From Chitinivorax sp. PXF-14 (lineage in GTDB: Bacteria; Pseudomonadota; Gammaproteobacteria; Burkholderiales; SCOH01), in NCBI RefSeq assembly GCF_040812015.1, contig NZ_JBFNXJ010000002.1, positions 62,001-126,000 on the forward strand: DNA of 64,000 nucleotides. Direction: 5' to 3'. Under the pieces are notes generated by a model, which did no database searches, was not told the DNA's origin, and was given only the letters and a program-made list of their open reading frames with translations. Made by a program: the position numbers and the translations under genes. Shown here piece after piece: positions 22,951-31,839 of the stretch (positions are counted from its first letter, which is position 1; every line of letters starts with the position of its first letter).

Positions 22951-23796
22951 ATGCTCAGTTATCGCCACGCCTTCCACGCCGGCAACCACGCAGATGTCCT
23001 CAAGCACCTGGTCGAGTTGCAGCTGCTCGACTACCTGAACCAGAAGGACAAGCCCTACTGGTATATCGACACCCATGCCGGGGCCGGCGTCTATGCGCTG
23101 ACGGAAGGCTTCGCCGCCAAGAACGCCGAGTACGAGAGCGGCATCGCCCGGCTGTGGTCGCGCACCGACCTGCCGCCGGCGCTGGCCGAGTATGTCGAGG
23201 TGGTGCGCAAGCTCAACGACCACGGCAAGCTGCGGCTCTACCCCGGCTCACCGTGGTTCGCCCTGCAGCGTATCCGCGAGCAGGACCGGCTGCGGCTCTA
23301 CGAGCTGCATCCGACCGACGCGCCTATCCTGTTCGACAACTTCGCCGAGCAGTTGAAGCAGACCATGATCTACCCGGAAGACGGCTTCAACGGCATCAAG
23401 GCGCTGCTGCCGCCGCCGACGCGCCGCGCGCTGACGCTGATCGACCCGCCCTACGAGGACAAGCGCGACTACCAACATGTCGTCACCGCCATGCAGGAGT
23501 CGCTCAAGCGCTTTGCCACCGGCGTCTACGCGATCTGGTACCCGATGCTGTCGCGGCCCGAGATCCGCACCATGCTCGACAAGCTCAAGAAGCTGCCGGC
23601 CAAGGGCTGGCTGCACGTGAACCTGCAGGTGCAGAGCCCATCGCCCGACGGCTTCGGCATGCACGGCTCGGGCATGTTCGTGGTCAACCCGCCGTGGACC
23701 TTGCACGACACGCTCGCGCAACTCATGCCCTACCTCGTCAAACAGCTCGGGCAGGATGCCGGCGCGCGCTTCACGCTGGAGCAGCACAGCGCATGA
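22951..23796 (+). CDS. rlmJ: 23S rRNA (adenine(2030)-N(6))-methyltransferase
   Basis: This 281-residue protein matches RlmJ, which methylates A2030 of 23S rRNA using S-adenosylmethionine. Typical signs are the start MLSYRHAFHAGNHADVLKH, the SAM motif YIDTHAGAGVY, a helical insertion, and the catalytic DPPYE in TLIDPPYED. I chose the ATG at 22951, which reproduces the usual N-terminus; an earlier ATG at 22921 adds ten residues absent from the family. Its stop overlaps the start of a GNAT gene by 4 bases. Confidence 0.95.
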   Translation: MLSYRHAFHAGNHADVLKHLVELQLLDYLNQKDKPYWYIDTHAGAGVYALTEGFAAKNAEYESGIARLWSRTDLPPALAEYVEVVRKLNDHGKLRLYPGSPWFALQRIREQDRLRLYELHPTDAPILFDNFAEQLKQTMIYPEDGFNGIKALLPPPTRRALTLIDPPYEDKRDYQHVVTAMQESLKRFATGVYAIWYPMLSRPEIRTMLDKLKKLPAKGWLHVNLQVQSPSPDGFGMHGSGMFVVNPPWTLHDTLAQLMPYLVKQLGQDAGARFTLEQHSA

Positions 23797-24314
23797 GCCA
23801 GGCCGGCGCTGTCATCGCCACGCCGCGGCTCGTGCTGCGGCTGTTCACGCTCGATGATGCGGCCTTCGTGCTGGAGCTGGTCAACGACCCGGACTGGTTG
23901 CGCTTCATCGGCAACAAGCAGGTCGCCACGCTCGACGATGCCCGCCGCTACATCCGCAATGGGCCGCAGACGATGTACGAGGATTGCGGCTTTTGCCTCT
24001 ACCTCGTCGAACGCTGTGCCGACGGCATGCCGATCGGCATGTGCGGGCTGATCCAGCGTGATGCGCTCGACGACGTGGACATCGGTTTCGCGTTTCTGCC
24101 GCAGTATCGCGGCCAGGGCTATGCCTATGAAGCGGCAGCAGCGACGCTGGCCTATGCGCGCGATGCGATCGGGCTGCGCCGCCTGGTCGCCATCACCGTG
24201 CCCGATAACGAGCGCTCGATGAGTCTGCTCGGCAAGCTCGGGTTGTCGTTCGAACGCATGATCGTGCTCGACGATGGCAAGCAGGCGCTGAAGCTGTTCG
24301 GCACGCGGCTTTGA
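23793..24314 (+). CDS. GNAT family N-acetyltransferase (RimJ/RimL-like)
   Basis: The 173-residue product is a RimJ/RimL-type acetyltransferase: TPRLVLRLFTLDDAAFV at the start, an acceptor-site region, the acetyl-CoA loop LPQYRGQGYAYEAA and the C-terminal NERSMSLLGKLGLSFE. Its start overlaps the rlmJ stop (ATGA), so the two are translationally coupled. The acceptor (ribosomal protein, aminoglycoside or small molecule) is not known. About 170 bases without a gene follow. Confidence 0.88.
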   Translation: MSQAGAVIATPRLVLRLFTLDDAAFVLELVNDPDWLRFIGNKQVATLDDARRYIRNGPQTMYEDCGFCLYLVERCADGMPIGMCGLIQRDALDDVDIGFAFLPQYRGQGYAYEAAAATLAYARDAIGLRRLVAITVPDNERSMSLLGKLGLSFERMIVLDDGKQALKLFGTRL

Positions 24315-24482
24315 CAGCGCCCAGCTGGCCATGGCCCTTGGCCAGCGCGGCTTACCGCTCGGGCTGCGCTGCGGCTGCCGCGTGGGCACCTGCGCGGCCT
24401 CACCGCCAGCGACGGCGGCGCCAGGCGGCGCGACCATGGGCGGCCCTGATGCCCGCCTACCTACCTTTGCACGGCACCGCCC

Positions 24483-25238
24483 ATGCCGCATGATGTCATC
24501 ACCAGCCTGCCCCTGCTGCTTGCTGCCGCCTTTTTTGCCGGCGCGCTCAATGCCGTGGCGGGTGGCGGCAGCTTCCTGACCTTCCCGGCCCTGGTGTTGT
24601 CCGGCGTGGCGCCGGTGGCGGCCAACGCGACGGGCACGATAGCGCTGCTGCCCGGCTACCTGTCGAGCAGCTGGGCCTACCGTGACGACATGCGCCAGAT
24701 CACCCGCGACAGCCTGCGCCGGCTGGTCGCCCTGAGCCTCGTCGGTGGCGCGCTCGGCGCCGCCTTGCTGCTGATCACGCCGAACGACACCTTCCGCCGC
24801 GTGGTGCCCTGGCTGCTGCTGGCGGCGGCGGCCCTGTTCGCCGCCGGCCCGTGGCTACTGGCCCATGTGAAGCGCGATGGCGAGGCCCGCGCCATAGCCC
24901 ATGTGCTCGGGGTGCTGGCGGTATCGTGCTATGGCGGCTATTTCAACGGCGGGCTCGGCATCATGCTGCTAGCCCTGTTCGGCATGCTCGGCCACACGCA
25001 GCTCAACCGCATGAACGGCCTGAAGAACCTGCTGTCGAGCGTGCTCACCGCCATCGCCTGTTCGCTCTACGCCTGGGGCGGCGCGATCCTGTGGCGCGAA
25101 GCGCTGGCGATGATGCTGGCGGCCACGCTGGGCGGCTATGTCGGCGGCCGCGCCGGGCGGCGCATTCCGGCCAGACTGCTGCGCTTCGCCATCGTGCTGG
25201 TTGGCCTGGGCATGGCGCTGCTGTTCTTTCTGCGCTGA
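24483..25238 (+). CDS. TauE/SafE family membrane permease
   Basis: This 251-residue multi-pass protein belongs to the sulfite exporter TauE/SafE family. The two related halves each begin with the family motif: NAVAGGGSFLTFPAL with VAANATGT near residues 21-50, and GGYFNGGLGIMLLALF near residue 145. Seven to eight transmembrane helices are predicted by eye. Members export sulfite, sulfoacetate or other small organic anions; the substrate here is not shown. It lies alone, followed by a 259-base A/T-richer gap. Confidence 0.88.
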   Translation: MPHDVITSLPLLLAAAFFAGALNAVAGGGSFLTFPALVLSGVAPVAANATGTIALLPGYLSSSWAYRDDMRQITRDSLRRLVALSLVGGALGAALLLITPNDTFRRVVPWLLLAAAALFAAGPWLLAHVKRDGEARAIAHVLGVLAVSCYGGYFNGGLGIMLLALFGMLGHTQLNRMNGLKNLLSSVLTAIACSLYAWGGAILWREALAMMLAATLGGYVGGRAGRRIPARLLRFAIVLVGLGMALLFFLR

Positions 25239-25497
25239 ACGCCCGTGGCTCGCGCCGCGATAATGACGTAAATACGCAATCATGGTTTTCGCTGGCGCTA
25301 CGAAAACAGTCAGTCAAACCATCATTCATTATCAATAACAATCACTTATATCAGCCAAGCACAGCCCATCCGGCCCACCCGCTGGGGCTTATATATCAAA
25401 ATATTCAGCACTATCCCTCGCCAGCCCCCGGCAGCCCGGCACCGGCCCGCGCGCGGCGTCTGCCATTGCCTAAGATGGAATTTAGCCAATTCGCCGG

Positions 25498-26328
25498 GTG
25501 GCCTTCTTGTCCTCTCTGTCTACCCTCCCCATCCTGCTGGGCCTGTTGGCCGTCGACACGGCCAATGCCGCCAGCGACTGCCCCGTGCCGGAGCAAGCCA
25601 GCTACGCCGGGCGCGCGACTTCCGCGCTGTTCGCCCCGCTGGCGGAGACCGGGCTACCCGCGCTGCACACGTTGCTGGAGCAGCGGACGGACTGCCCGAT
25701 CGAGCTGCATGATTACCCGACGGCGCGCGTGTGGTCGCTGTTCATGGCGGGCAGCCTCGACATCGTGCTGGGGGCGATCGAAACGCCGGAGAGGAGCGCG
25801 GATGGCGAATTCGTCGAGTTCGGCAGCATTCCCTTCCTGCTGGCCACCAGCAAGCGCTGGGGCCTGATGCCGCCGAGCCAGCTGTCCGAGCTTGAGCAAC
25901 GGCCACAAGAGGTGGTCGGCGTGGTGCGCGGCGCGCGTTTCCCCGGCGCCATCCAGCTCGCGCTGCAAGGGCTGGAGGCACAGTCCCGCCTCGATTACTC
26001 GGTGGAATACGCGATCGCGCTGAAAAAGCTGAAACTCGGGCGGATCCAGCTGCTGGCGACCAATCTCGCCGTGCTGCTGATGGAGGTCCCGCCCGAGCAC
26101 CTGCGCGACGACCTCAACGTGGCGGAGCCCGCCAACACGCCACGCCTCAAGGTGGGCGTCTATCTATCGAAGAAAAGCCTGAGCCCGCGCCAGCGCGATG
26201 CGCTGCGCAAGGAGCTGCAAGGCATGCGCACGGAAGGCCTGATGCAGCGCTATGTCGCGCCGCGCATCGGGCAGGCCAATGCCAGCCTGATCTTTGGCCA
26301 CGGCCGGCCGCCCGAGCAGGCCAGGTAA
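25498..26328 (+). CDS. periplasmic substrate-binding-like protein
   Basis: The 276-residue product has an N-terminal signal (LPILLGLLAVDTANA, cleavage likely after ANA) and resembles the family 3 solute-binding or transporter-substrate-binding domain: a repeated alpha/beta layout, the AGSLDIVLGAI segment and LKVGVYLSKKSLSPRQRDALRKEL near the end. No permease or ATPase gene is close, so it may act as a lone sensor or belong to a remote transporter. In-frame stops at 25471 and 25483 force the start to be the GTG at 25498 or TTG at 25507; no good ribosome site was seen. The ligand is unknown. Confidence 0.72.
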   Translation: MAFLSSLSTLPILLGLLAVDTANAASDCPVPEQASYAGRATSALFAPLAETGLPALHTLLEQRTDCPIELHDYPTARVWSLFMAGSLDIVLGAIETPERSADGEFVEFGSIPFLLATSKRWGLMPPSQLSELEQRPQEVVGVVRGARFPGAIQLALQGLEAQSRLDYSVEYAIALKKLKLGRIQLLATNLAVLLMEVPPEHLRDDLNVAEPANTPRLKVGVYLSKKSLSPRQRDALRKELQGMRTEGLMQRYVAPRIGQANASLIFGHGRPPEQAR

Positions 26329-26352
26329 GCCCCGGCGCAGGCGGCCCGCGCC

Positions 26353-27828
26353 CTAGCCCCGGGACAGGCGCCGCAGCACGTCGCGCGCGGCGTCGATGAC
26401 TTCCGATGCGGTCATGCCGACCGGGCCGACACCATCCTGCACCAGCTTGTCGGCCGCCGCGCCATGCAGGTAGACCGCGAGCTGCAAGGCATCGAAACCG
26501 GCAAGCCCCTGCGCCAGCAAGGCGCCGACCATGCCCGACAGCACGTCGCCCTGCCCCGCCGAGGCCAGCCCCGGGTTGCCCGAGGTGTTGACGCGCAAGG
26601 CGCCGTCACGGCTGACGCAGATGCTGCCGCAGCCCTTGAGCACGACATGGCAGCGGAACAGCTCGGCGAGCTGGCGCGTGGCCTGCACGCGGTCGCGCTG
26701 GATGTCGGCGGTGCCGCAGCCGAGCAACCTGGCCGCCTCGGCCGGGTGCGGCGTGAGCACCGTATCGGCCTCGCGCGCGGCAAGCGCCGTGGCCAGCTCG
26801 GGGCGGGCAGCCACCAGGTTGAGCGCATCGGCGTCGAGCACCAGCGGCAACGGCCGCGCGAGCGCCTGTTCGACCGCGTGCAATGCATCCGCGCTCTTGC
26901 CCAGGCCGGGGCCGACCACCAGCGTGGTCACATGATCGAGGTGCAGCACGTCTTCGGCGTGGCGCAGCATCAGCTCGGGCTGCACATGGTCGACACGCGG
27001 CGCGTCGGGGTCGAGCAGGCCCATGGTGACGCGGCCGGCGCCGAGCTTGAGCGCGGCGCGGCCAGCAAGCAGCACGGCGCCAACCATGCCGGCGGAGCCG
27101 CCAACCACGCCGATGCTGCCATAGCGCCCCTTGTGGCTGTTGCGGCGGCGTGGCGCCAGCAGCGGCGCCACGTCCACGCCATGCAGCGCGTGGCCGGCAG
27201 GCGGCAGCACGGTCGTCGCGTCGAAACCGAGCGGCGCGGCAATCACCTCCCCCGCGTGGTCGGGGCCGTCGGCCGTCAGCAGGCCGGTCTTCAGCGCAAT
27301 GAAGCTGACCGTCCAGCGTGCCTCGACCGCCGCACCGAGCACTGCGCCGGTCTCGGCATGCAGGCCGCTCGGCACGTCGAGCGCGAGCTTGGGCGCATCG
27401 ATCGCGTTGATCTGCGCGACGATACCCTGCCAGTGGGCATCGAGCTCGCGGTCGAGGCCGATACCGAACAGGCCATCCACCACCAGGCGCCAGCCTTGCC
27501 CCGGCGGGATGGCATCGACGACGGTGCCACCGGCAGCGAGCCAGTCGCGCAGCGCACCGGCCGCATCAGCCGGCAGCCTGGCCGCCTCGCCGAACAACAC
27601 GGCATCGATCGGGTAACCGGCCGCCTTGAGTAACCGCGCGACGACCAGCGCATCGCCACCGTTGTTGCCGGGGCCGGCCACGCACAGCACGCGGTTGCCG
27701 GTCGGCACATGGCTGCGCACCCAGTCGGCGGCGGCCTGGCCGGCGAGCTGCATCAGCGGCTGGCGGGCCAATGACGCGCCCAGGCGTTCGAGTTTGCGGA
27801 GTTGTGGGACGGTATAAAGCGCGGTCAC
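26353..27828 (-). CDS. nnr: bifunctional NAD(P)H-hydrate epimerase / dehydratase
   Basis: The 491-residue protein fuses both enzymes that repair hydrated NAD(P)H. The epimerase domain (about 1-205) has GPGNNGGDALVVAR and DGLFGIGLDR; the ATP/ADP-dependent dehydratase domain (about 220-491) has GRYGSIGVVGGSAGMVGA, VVGPGLGKS, DADALNL, TPHPAEAARLLG and the nucleotide motif SAGQGDVLSGM. I chose the GTG at 27828, with AAGGA 9 bases upstream, over the TTG five codons earlier. The next gene upstream on the same strand is an O-methyltransferase 81 bases away. Confidence 0.93.
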   Translation of the reverse strand: MTALYTVPQLRKLERLGASLARQPLMQLAGQAAADWVRSHVPTGNRVLCVAGPGNNGGDALVVARLLKAAGYPIDAVLFGEAARLPADAAGALRDWLAAGGTVVDAIPPGQGWRLVVDGLFGIGLDRELDAHWQGIVAQINAIDAPKLALDVPSGLHAETGAVLGAAVEARWTVSFIALKTGLLTADGPDHAGEVIAAPLGFDATTVLPPAGHALHGVDVAPLLAPRRRNSHKGRYGSIGVVGGSAGMVGAVLLAGRAALKLGAGRVTMGLLDPDAPRVDHVQPELMLRHAEDVLHLDHVTTLVVGPGLGKSADALHAVEQALARPLPLVLDADALNLVAARPELATALAAREADTVLTPHPAEAARLLGCGTADIQRDRVQATRQLAELFRCHVVLKGCGSICVSRDGALRVNTSGNPGLASAGQGDVLSGMVGALLAQGLAGFDALQLAVYLHGAAADKLVQDGVGPVGMTASEVIDAARDVLRRLSRG

Positions 27829-27909
27829 GGACGGCGTTCCTTGCAATGAATGTTGTATCTGGCTGCCGCTAGCGGCAGGTGCCAGGCTGGGCCGCTGCGG
27901 GCCGGCGGC

Positions 27910-28569
27910 TCAGCGTTTGCGCGCGAGCGTCAGGCCATCGCCGATCGGCAGCAGCGACAGGTCAACGCGCTCGTCGTGGTGCAGTTTGTCGTTGAGCGCC
28001 TGCAGTGCGGCCGTGTCGGCGGTCTCGGCCGGGCGCGCCACGTTGCCGCTCCACAGCACGTTGTCGATGGCGATCAGGCCACCGGGACGCAACAGCTGCA
28101 GGCAGCGCTCGTAATAGCCATCGTAGCCGGTCTTGTCGGCATCGATGAAGGCGAAATCATAGCTGCCGGCCTCCCCCGCTGCCAGGCGCGCATCGAGCGT
28201 GGCCTGCGCCGGCGCGAGCTGCAGGTCGATCTTGCCGGCGACACCGGCCGCTTGCCAGTAGGGGCGGCCAATGCGCGTGTAGTCGTCGCTGATGTCGCAG
28301 GCCAGCACATAGCCGTCGGCGGGCAGGGCCAGCGCCACGCTGAGTGCGCTGTAGCCGGTGAACACGCCGATCTCGATGGTGCGCCGGGCGCCGAGCAGGC
28401 GCACCAGCAAGGCCATGAACTGCCCCTGCTCGGGCGAGATCTGCATATTGGCGCTCGGGTGGCTGCGGGTGGCCTCGCGCAGGGCGGTCTGGGCCGGGTG
28501 CTCGCGCAGCGAGTGGTCGAGCACGTAACGGTAGAGCGTATCGTCGAGGTTCAGCGTGCGGTTGGACAT
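27910..28569 (-). CDS. class I SAM O-methyltransferase (CCoAOMT-like)
   Basis: The 219-residue protein matches the caffeoyl-CoA-O-methyltransferase-like family of small, metal-dependent methyltransferases. It has the SAM motif IEIGVFTGYSALSVALALP, a DISDDYTRIGR acid strand, the metal-site segment FIDADKTGYDGYYE, and IDNVLWSGNVA. Bacterial members methylate catechols or related oxygen acceptors; the substrate is unknown. AAGGA 7 bases before the ATG at 28569 supports this start rather than the longer open frame. Confidence 0.9.
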   Translation of the reverse strand: MSNRTLNLDDTLYRYVLDHSLREHPAQTALREATRSHPSANMQISPEQGQFMALLVRLLGARRTIEIGVFTGYSALSVALALPADGYVLACDISDDYTRIGRPYWQAAGVAGKIDLQLAPAQATLDARLAAGEAGSYDFAFIDADKTGYDGYYERCLQLLRPGGLIAIDNVLWSGNVARPAETADTAALQALNDKLHHDERVDLSLLPIGDGLTLARKR

Positions 28570-28750
28570 GGCGCGTTCCTTGCCGGTTGGATTCAGTCGC
28601 GATGCCGGCATGTTAGCAGGACTCGCGCGGCCCGCCGTGGCGTTTTGCGGCACATGCCGGCCGGCTTGAGGCCGCCACGCCGCCTGTCGCTCGCGCAGCA
28701 GGTCTGGCGCGCTGCCCTATACTGAGTTATCGCCCGTGCCGGACGCCACC

Positions 28751-29458
28751 ATGGCCACCTCGTCGAGGCAGCACCTGATCGACTGGCAGCGCCGCCTGCT
28801 GCCCTTCATGACGCGTGCCATCGCGCTGATGGCGGCGTTTTTCTTCGTGGCGAGCCTGCTCGTGCTGTTTTTGCTGTTGCGCGAGGTGCGTATCGCACCG
28901 CACGACGACATCCGCCAATCGCTCGCCGGCTTTGAGCAGGCGCTGCCGCGCGATGCCCCGCCGCCGCAGGACTATCTTCGCTGGAAGACGGCCGTGCTGC
29001 TCGAACAGCATGTGATCGACCAGCGCTACCGCCAGGTCAACGCGACCTTGCTGTTGCGCGCCTGGACGCGTTACCTGGGCTTTCTCACCGGCATGATCCT
29101 GACGCTGGTCGGCGCCATCTTCGTGCTGGCGCGGCTGGAGACAGCCGGCACCGAGCTGGCGGCCGAGGGCGGCGGCGTCAAGGGCATGCTCAAGACCTCG
29201 TCGCCAGGCCTGGTGATGGCCACGCTCGGCACCATCCTGATGGGCATCACGCTGGTCGTGCCGTTCCAGTTCGATACGCGCGACAAGGCCGTCTACCTGC
29301 CCGTGCCCGGCACCAGTATCGCCAGCGGCGGCGCGGGCGAGGAATGCGAGCTGTTCGGCGGCCCGAACTGCGGCCCGGCCAAGGCGCTGCCCAGGCCCGA
29401 CGCGATGCCCGACAGCCCGCCCGCCAAGGAGAAGCCCCATGCGCCGAGCCCATCCTAG
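28751..29458 (+). CDS. hypothetical membrane protein upstream of secreted metalloprotease-like gene
   Basis: I do not recognise this 235-residue protein. It has three likely transmembrane helices, near residues 22-45 (AIALMAAFFFVASLLVLFLLL), 103-123 (LGFLTGMILTLVGAIFVLA) and 150-170 (PGLVMATLGTILMGITLVV), with a periplasmic loop between the first two and a Pro-rich, acidic C-terminal tail. The ATG at 28751 was preferred over the GTG at 28736, though neither has a clear ribosome site. It overlaps the next gene by 20 bases, implying a joint operon. Confidence 0.65.
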   Translation: MATSSRQHLIDWQRRLLPFMTRAIALMAAFFFVASLLVLFLLLREVRIAPHDDIRQSLAGFEQALPRDAPPPQDYLRWKTAVLLEQHVIDQRYRQVNATLLLRAWTRYLGFLTGMILTLVGAIFVLARLETAGTELAAEGGGVKGMLKTSSPGLVMATLGTILMGITLVVPFQFDTRDKAVYLPVPGTSIASGGAGEECELFGGPNCGPAKALPRPDAMPDSPPAKEKPHAPSPS

Positions 29459-30896
29459 CTATCTGGCCGCCGCGCTGTGGCTGATCGGCGCGGCCCAGGC
29501 CGAGCCGCTGTACGAGGCCGGCAAGGCGCACTGGCTGGCGGCCGAATACCAGCCGGCCTACGACGCGCTGCTCGACTTCCGCCAGCAGCCCTACGGCCGC
29601 CGCCCCGAGGTGGACTACATGCTCGGCACCAGCGGCTGCCGCATGGCCGGCAAGCAGCAATGGGGAGCCCGCGTACTGCGCTATACGCTGTACAACTACC
29701 CGCTGGTCGAATCCAGCCGGGCGCTGGTCAAGCGCGAGCTGGCGCTGTGCCAGGCCGCCACTGAGCCGCTGGGCCCGCTCGCGGCCAGCCAGCCCGGTAT
29801 CGACAGCTTTGTCGCCGCCGGTGCGTCGGGCTCGGGCAAGCTCTATGCGCCGGCCGACCGCGCCAACCCGGTGCTGACCTACCCGGCCCGCCGCGTCCGG
29901 GAGTTGCCGCCGGGCGAGCTCGTGGCGCGCCGCATCGCGCTCGATCAGGCCGACGCAGCCATCGCCATGGTCAAGCGCCTGGCGCCGGGCCTGCCGAGCG
30001 TCGCGACCAGCGCACGCTTCGTGCTCGCGAGCAGCGCTGGCCACAGCAGCGAGCAGTTGCGCCAGATCGGCCGCCAGCTCGCGCGCTATCTCGACTTCCT
30101 GCAGCGCACCTACCAGATCGAGCTGCCCGACCGTTACATCGCCATCTACCTGGTGCCGGGCCCGGCGGACCTGGGCAAGCTCGCGCGCAGCCTGCACGGG
30201 CTGGACATGGGGCCCCACAGCCCGACCATCGGCTACACCTTCCGCGACGACCAGTCGGCCGTGGCCGTGGTGTCGGGCATGGGCATCGGCACGCTGTTCC
30301 ACGAGCTCTACCACCTGACCGTGCATCGCGGTTTCGGCGACATCCCGCAATGGCTCGACGAAGGCATCGCCTCGCTGTACGAGGTGTCGGCGTTCTATGG
30401 CGACGCGCTGCTCGGCGAGCCCAACTGGCGCGGCAAGGTGATCGACCTGTTCGCGCCGCCGCAACGCCCCTCGGTGCGCCAGATCATTAGCAGCGACTGG
30501 TTTCCGTTCGACGTGCAGGAGCTCACGCGCGACACCGACGGCGTGGGCCGTGCAACCATGGCACTATCGCTGCAGATGGCCGTCAACCGTTACCTGATGC
30601 TCTACCTGCAGGAGCGCGGCCTGCTGCCGACCGTATATAGCGCCTTCCGCGACCGCGACCCCGGCAATGTGCTCGACGACCCGGCGCTCGACACGGTGGC
30701 GCGCTTCGAAGGCGTGGTCGGCCAGCCCATCGACGCTTTCTCGCGCGACTTCGAGCGCTGGCTCGATCAGGTACAGAAACAGGGCCTCAAGCGCAATGCG
30801 GCACCCGACCTCAGCATCCGCAAATACGAGCCGCCCCCGCCACCCGCGCAGCCAGGCAGCCCGCCGGCTGACAACCCACCCAAGGCCCCAGCATGA
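29439..30896 (+). CDS. secreted HEXXH metalloprotease-like protein
   Basis: The 485-residue protein starts with a signal peptide (SYLAAALWLIGAAQA) followed by a helical, TPR-like region (about 20-110). The central part has HELYH (His288, Glu289, His292) and, 16 residues on, WLDEGIA with Glu308, the arrangement of gluzincin metalloproteases (peptidase MA-like). The C-terminal tail is rich in Pro and Ala. It should be periplasmic and bind one zinc ion. Its gene overlaps a membrane-protein gene upstream and the CopD-like gene downstream (ATGA), so the three are made together. The substrate is unknown. Confidence 0.75.
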   Translation: MRRAHPSYLAAALWLIGAAQAEPLYEAGKAHWLAAEYQPAYDALLDFRQQPYGRRPEVDYMLGTSGCRMAGKQQWGARVLRYTLYNYPLVESSRALVKRELALCQAATEPLGPLAASQPGIDSFVAAGASGSGKLYAPADRANPVLTYPARRVRELPPGELVARRIALDQADAAIAMVKRLAPGLPSVATSARFVLASSAGHSSEQLRQIGRQLARYLDFLQRTYQIELPDRYIAIYLVPGPADLGKLARSLHGLDMGPHSPTIGYTFRDDQSAVAVVSGMGIGTLFHELYHLTVHRGFGDIPQWLDEGIASLYEVSAFYGDALLGEPNWRGKVIDLFAPPQRPSVRQIISSDWFPFDVQELTRDTDGVGRATMALSLQMAVNRYLMLYLQERGLLPTVYSAFRDRDPGNVLDDPALDTVARFEGVVGQPIDAFSRDFERWLDQVQKQGLKRNAAPDLSIRKYEPPPPPAQPGSPPADNPPKAPA

Positions 30897-31357
30897 CGAT
30901 CGACCCGCTCCTGCGTTTCCTGCACCTGGCCAGTGTGGCGATCTGGGTCGGCGGCATGTTCTTCGCCTATGTCTGCCTGCGCCCCGCCGCCGTCGAGGTG
31001 CTCGACGGCCCGCCCCGGCTGCGGCTGTGGCGCGGCGTATTCGCGCGTTTCTTCGTCTGGGTGTGGGCCGCCGTGATCGCCATACCGCTGAGCGGGCTGA
31101 CGATGATCGCCCGCACCGGCTTCACCGCCGCGCCGCTGAACTGGCACCTGATGCTGGCCAGCGGCAGCGTGATGATCGCGATCTATCTCTACCTCCATGC
31201 CGTGCCCTACGCCGCGCTGCGGCATGCCGTCGATGCCGGGGACTGGAAAGCCGGCGCCGCCGCGCTCGGCCGTATCCGCCAGCTGGTCGGCCTCAACCTG
31301 GCGCTGGGCTTCGTCACCATCGCCATCGCGACGCTGGGCCATTGGCTGGTGCACTGA
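30893..31357 (+). CDS. CopD-like membrane protein
   Basis: The 154-residue product is a four-helix membrane protein of the CopD/DUF2269-like type. It begins with LLRFLHLASVAIWVGGMFF, whose His and WVGG are typical of this group, followed by helices near residues 51-72, 86-107 and 130-152 (LNLALGFVTIAIATLGHWL). Histidines in the helices may bind haem or copper; this is inference. Its ATG overlaps the stop of the metalloprotease-like gene. Confidence 0.75.
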   Translation: MTIDPLLRFLHLASVAIWVGGMFFAYVCLRPAAVEVLDGPPRLRLWRGVFARFFVWVWAAVIAIPLSGLTMIARTGFTAAPLNWHLMLASGSVMIAIYLYLHAVPYAALRHAVDAGDWKAGAAALGRIRQLVGLNLALGFVTIAIATLGHWLVH

Positions 31358-31839
31358 GCCAAGGGCCTTTTCCCGCCAGCCGGCGGCATGTCGGCTGAGC
31401 CACCAGATTTCGCCGGCCCCCGGTAGCCTGGCCGGCTGGGCCAACCGGTTTTCCGCCTGCTGGCAACCCGCCCGGCCCACTCTTTCTCTTCGCCAGCCCA
31501 GCCAGGCCGGGCCCCTCCCGCCGCCACGACTCAGCGCTACGCAAGGGCCGGCGCATCGGGTACACTTCCGCTGCTGCGGCGCACCATTCAAATGGAATAG
31601 CCGGATGTCGCCATGACGGCATGCGCATGGCCCCACCGGCCCGTGCCCGCCGCGGCAAACAGACAACACGGGTAGCTCTCGACGGCTTGCCGCGAGGCCC
31701 GAATCGACAGGGACGCCGACCACCGCCATGCAAGCTTGCACGCGGCCCGCCGCCCCCCTGTCGCGTGACACGACCGCCAATGCCGATGCCGCCGCCAGGC
31801 GGGCATCCCGGCCAACGATTATTGATCCAGGAGTTAGCA
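31358..31839 (+). other. gene-free gap before the DUF2760/Hsp70 operon
   Basis: No convincing gene was seen in these 482 bases; the open frames here lack ribosome sites and have unlikely composition. The sequence is rich in GGCC/CCGG blocks. CCAGGAG at 31827-31833 serves the DUF2760 gene. The promoter of the Hsp70 operon probably lies here, but I cannot place it. Confidence 0.4.

Noticed and set aside
24315-24482. Short open frames between the GNAT gene and the TauE/SafE gene
   Set aside because: They lack ribosome sites and show Ala/Arg/Gly-rich shadow composition; the gap is treated as non-coding.
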